The notes under the pieces: model-generated | Databases searched by the model: none | What the model was told of the DNA's origin: nothing | Seen by the model: the letters and a program-made list of their open reading frames with translations, nothing else | Translations under genes and position numbers: made by a program | Assembly (NCBI GenBank): GCA_002011685.1 | Contig: MTOL01000431.1 | Location: 2,788 to 11,508, forward strand | Source: Deferribacteres bacterium JdFR-76 | Lineage (GTDB): Bacteria; Zhuqueibacterota; JdFR-76 | Direction: 5' to 3' | Length of the DNA: 8,721 bases | Part shown: piece by piece, positions 6,762-8,721 of the stretch | How the letters are laid out: each line of letters starts with the position of its first letter | Position numbering within the stretch: the first letter of the stretch is position 1

Positions 6762-6803
6762 ATGGTAAGATCCAACTGGAACATTATGAGGGGAACAGCG
6801 TGA
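6762..6803 (+). CDS. Possible 13-codon leader peptide coupled to trkA
   Basis: An ATG at 6762 opens a 13-residue ORF (MVRSNWNIMRGTA) preceded by AGGAG (6754-6758) at a short spacing of 3 nt. Its TGA (6801-6803) overlaps the trkA GTG start (6800-6802) as GTGA, a junction typical of translational coupling. The ribosome binding site of trkA lies inside this ORF. No amino-acid bias suggests classical attenuation. It is too short to recognise by similarity and may be chance. Confidence 0.3.
   Translation: MVRSNWNIMRGTA
6788..6793 (+). promoter_or_regulatory. Ribosome binding site that sets the trkA start
   Basis: GAGGGG ends 6 nt before the GTG at 6800. This supports the GTG over the in-frame ATG at 6602, whose extension matches no TrkA N-terminus. 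Confidence 0.7.
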
Positions 6804-8155
6804 GTTTGCGGATTGTGATTGCGGGACTGGGTCAGGTTGGCTGGCATCTGGCCAAAGTACTTTCCATGGAAAATCACGATGTAATTGCCATCGAGTCGTC
6901 TACTTCCCTCTGTGATCAGGCGAGGGAATCGCTGGATATTGAGGTGCACAATGGATCGGTTACCGATTCAGATTTGCTGACGCGGATTGGCATTGAATCC
7001 ACAGATCTCTTTATTGCCCTTACAGGCTCCGACGAGCTTAACATTCTTGCCTGCCAGATGGCAGAGCGCTTTGGTGTACCCAAAAAGATTGCCCGCATCC
7101 GCAACCTGCATTTCTTCGAAAAGGAAGGCCGTTTTAGCCTGAAAGACTGGGGGGTGGACATTGCAATTCAGCCGGAGCTGGAGACGGCTCGGGAGATTGT
7201 TCTGCTAATCAAGCGGTCCGCGGCGACCGACGTGCTGGAATTTGCCGACGGGCATCTGCAGCTGGTGGGAATCCGCCTCGATACCAGAACGCCTGTTCTG
7301 AACAAGCCGCTTATGGAACTGACCCGGGAACATCCGGATGTTCTATTCCGGATTGTGGCTATCCTTCGGAACGAGCGGACGATCATCCCCACGGGCAAAG
7401 ATATCCTGTTCCGGCGGGACCAGGTTTTTATTCTGGCGGAAACAGGACAAATTTCCCGAATTGTTCAGTTGCTGGGGAAAGCGGAAGAAAAACTGGACCG
7501 GGTCATTATCCTAGGTGGGGGGAAAATTGGCCGCGAGACGGCCAAGCTGCTGGAACAGGAGAAAAACATCGAGATTAAACTCATCGAATCGAATCCTGAC
7601 AAATCGCTGATGATTGCTGACCAGCTGGAACACACGATGGTGATTCAGGGCGACGGGCGCGATTTTGATTTGCTGGCCAGTGAAGGCATTATGGAAATGG
7701 ACGTGCTGATCAGCGTTACAGACGACGAGGAGACGAATATTCTCACCTGCCTGCTTGCCCGCCATCTCGGAGTGCGAAAAACCATCGCGCTGGTGAACAA
7801 AGAAGAATATTTGCCCATCATGGCCCCCATCGGTATCGATGCGGCAGTAAACACCAACCGGATTACTTCCAATACCATTCTGTCGCTGATCCGCCGGGGA
7901 CAGGTGCTCAGTGTGGCTTCGCTTCCGGGTATTGAGGCGGAGATTTTGGAATACCGCGTACCAAAAGGAGCCCGGATTACAAAGGCGCCGCTTAACAAAA
8001 TTAAATTTCCGAAAGGCGCCATTGTAGGGGCCATTACCCGTGGGAAAGATGTGATTATTCCGGTTGGAGAGACCCGAATTCTTCCCGATGACCGCGTGGT
8101 GGTTTTTAGCCTGCCTCAAGCCTTTAAAGATGTGGAAAAATTGTTCCTCAAATAG
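6800..8155 (+). CDS. trkA: Trk potassium uptake system NAD-binding subunit TrkA
   Basis: TrkA is the cytoplasmic ring that binds nucleotides and gates the TrkH potassium channel. From the GTG at 6800 the product is 451 residues, close to the roughly 458 of the E. coli protein. It has the full duplicated layout: Rossmann (TrkA-N) domain 1 with GLGQVG (9-14) and the acidic strand end AIES (30-33); TrkA-C domain 1 (about 145-222); Rossmann domain 2 with GGGKIG (239-244) and LIES (261-264); and TrkA-C domain 2 (about 375-447). GLGQVGWHLAK (9-19) and LTGSDELNILACQMA (74-88) are strongly TrkA-like. Both glycine motifs are intact, so each half may bind NAD(H) or ATP. trkH follows after 103 nt with no terminator between. 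Translation may be coupled to the upstream mini-ORF through the GTGA overlap. I see nothing truncated. Confidence 0.95.
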   Translation: MSLRIVIAGLGQVGWHLAKVLSMENHDVIAIESSTSLCDQARESLDIEVHNGSVTDSDLLTRIGIESTDLFIALTGSDELNILACQMAERFGVPKKIARIRNLHFFEKEGRFSLKDWGVDIAIQPELETAREIVLLIKRSAATDVLEFADGHLQLVGIRLDTRTPVLNKPLMELTREHPDVLFRIVAILRNERTIIPTGKDILFRRDQVFILAETGQISRIVQLLGKAEEKLDRVIILGGGKIGRETAKLLEQEKNIEIKLIESNPDKSLMIADQLEHTMVIQGDGRDFDLLASEGIMEMDVLISVTDDEETNILTCLLARHLGVRKTIALVNKEEYLPIMAPIGIDAAVNTNRITSNTILSLIRRGQVLSVASLPGIEAEILEYRVPKGARITKAPLNKIKFPKGAIVGAITRGKDVIIPVGETRILPDDRVVVFSLPQAFKDVEKLFLK

Positions 8156-8258
8156 AAGGTAGTCGGGCGATCTGAATACTCTTGTGCGGTTTCTGGAGGG
8201 AGATCTGTTGTCGCAATCGGGCTGCTGAAATGGGAAAAAGAAGGATGAGGCAGAATCG
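8156..8258 (+). other. trkA-trkH spacer with an orphan ribosome binding site
   Basis: No terminator or gene is seen in these 103 nt. A strong Shine-Dalgarno-like GGAGGGAG (8195-8202) lies 5 nt before a TTG (8208) that reads only six codons to a TGA (8226-8228). A second tiny ORF (ATG at 8230, ten further codons, no ribosome binding site) ends with a TGA overlapping the trkH ATG as ATGA. Either may be chance. Confidence 0.4.
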
Positions 8259-8721
8259 ATGAATATCCGCTCTGTTCTGGCAATTGTGGGGATCATTCTT
8301 CTGTTTACGGGCGCTTTCATGCTGTTCCCTGTTCTATTTGCCCTGTATTATGGAGGAGACGATCTACCGGCGCTGCTTATCTCGATGGGAGTCACCTGTT
8401 TGGCCGGGTTCCTTCTCTGGTTCGGTTTCAGGAAAAACAAGGATATCCGGATCCGGGAGAGCTTTGCCATCGTGACGTTTGGATGGCTTTTTGCGGCGGC
8501 CTTTGGGGCGCTTCCGTTCGTACTTTCCGGGTACATCCCTTCCTACACGGATGCATTTTTTGAAACCATGTCTGGCTTTACCACCACCGGGGCCAGCATC
8601 CTGACCAATATTGAAGCCCTCCCACACGGCCTTCTGTTCTGGCGGAGTTTGACGCACTGGCTCGGAGGGATGGGCATCATCGTGCTGTCGTTAGCCATTC
8701 TGCCGCTGCTGGGTATCGGCG
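8259..8721 (+). CDS. trkH: Trk potassium channel subunit TrkH, N-terminal part (cut by right edge)
   Basis: TrkH is the inner-membrane channel through which K+ enters under control of TrkA. The window holds the first 154 codons plus one base, with no stop. The ATG at 8259 is the first start after an in-frame TGA at 8226-8228, with AGG (8248-8250) as a weak ribosome binding site. The reading shows membrane helices at about 5-30, 37-57 and 70-90. The first pore loop carries the selectivity filter GFTTTGAS (106-113), a hallmark of the SKT (TrkH/KtrB/HKT) superfamily. [20 protein letters not shown] (127-146) is typical of TrkH and the start of the next helix. Adjacent trkA supports the assignment. 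KtrB is the main alternative, but the N-terminal helices before the first pore unit and the full-length double TrkA favour TrkH. Confidence 0.92.
   Translation, partial: MNIRSVLAIVGIILLFTGAFMLFPVLFALYYGGDDLPALLISMGVTCLAGFLLWFGFRKNKDIRIRESFAIVTFGWLFAAAFGALPFVLSGYIPSYTDAFFETMSGFTTTGASILTNIEALPHGLLFWRSLTHWLGGMGIIVLSLAILPLLGIG

Larger units (their letters stand above)
6560..6799 (+). other. Leader and promoter region of trkA
   Basis: These 240 nt between the terminator and trkA hold no conserved gene. They contain a bulged hairpin (6561-6583), a perfect 6-bp palindrome with a 3-nt loop (6622-6636), two T6 runs (6731-6736 and 6741-6746) and a mini-ORF that overlaps the trkA start. The trkA frame stays open back to an ATG at 6602, but the residues it would add resemble no TrkA N-terminus. 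A trkA promoter must lie here or trkA depends on read-through; TTGGCA (6626-6631) is a -35-like hexamer without a good -10. I do not recognise a known riboswitch. Confidence 0.5.

Noticed and set aside
6602..6799. In-frame N-terminal extension of trkA to an ATG at 6602
   Set aside because: The 66 added residues do not resemble TrkA, no good ribosome binding site precedes the ATG, and GAGGGG before the GTG at 6800 gives a protein of the usual family length.
7511..8320. Minus-strand ORF of 269 codons opposite trkA and the trkH start
   Set aside because: It covers the second Rossmann domain of trkA in antisense and has no recognisable domain; a by-product of codon usage.

Overview
The window looks like chromosomal DNA of a diderm (Gram-negative-type) bacterium of intermediate G+C. 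The evidence is an outer-membrane secretin, a lipoprotein with a lipobox, inner-membrane pilus alignment proteins and a sigma70-type promoter. I cannot place it in a phylum from the sequence alone. All supported genes lie on the + strand. I see no mobile element, tRNA, rRNA, CRISPR array or phage gene.

Positions 1-5998 hold a tightly packed type IV pilus operon. It begins with a fused PilM-PilN protein cut by the left edge, followed by PilO, a PilP-like protein, the secretin PilQ and the retraction ATPase PilT. The genes overlap by ATGA (pilMN/pilO, pilP/pilQ) or are 2-7 nt apart (pilO/pilP, pilQ/pilT), so they are very probably co-transcribed. Together they would encode the alignment subcomplex from the cytoplasmic actin-like ring through the inner membrane and periplasm to the outer-membrane pore, plus the retraction motor. 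The pilin, PilB and PilC genes are not in the window. The PilM-PilN fusion gives the layout of the type II secretion protein GspL, and the PilP-like protein has a GspC-like membrane anchor in place of a lipobox.

Positions 5999-6559 form a single-gene unit. An A/T-rich tract and a near-consensus promoter (TTGACA, 17 nt, TAGAAT) lead to a strong ribosome binding site, a small YHS-domain lipoprotein with a probable metal-binding site, and a clean intrinsic terminator.

Positions 6560-8721 hold a potassium uptake locus. A leader of about 240 nt contains two small hairpins and a 13-codon mini-ORF that overlaps the trkA start. It is followed by trkA, the NAD-binding regulatory subunit, and the first 154 codons of trkH, the membrane channel subunit, cut by the right edge. 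No terminator is visible between trkA and trkH, so they are probably one transcript.

Most of the window is recognisable core biology. The points that deserve a second look are the GspL-like fusion with its acidic N-terminal extension, the YHS lipoprotein that lacks one expected cysteine, and the trkA leader with its coupled mini-ORF.
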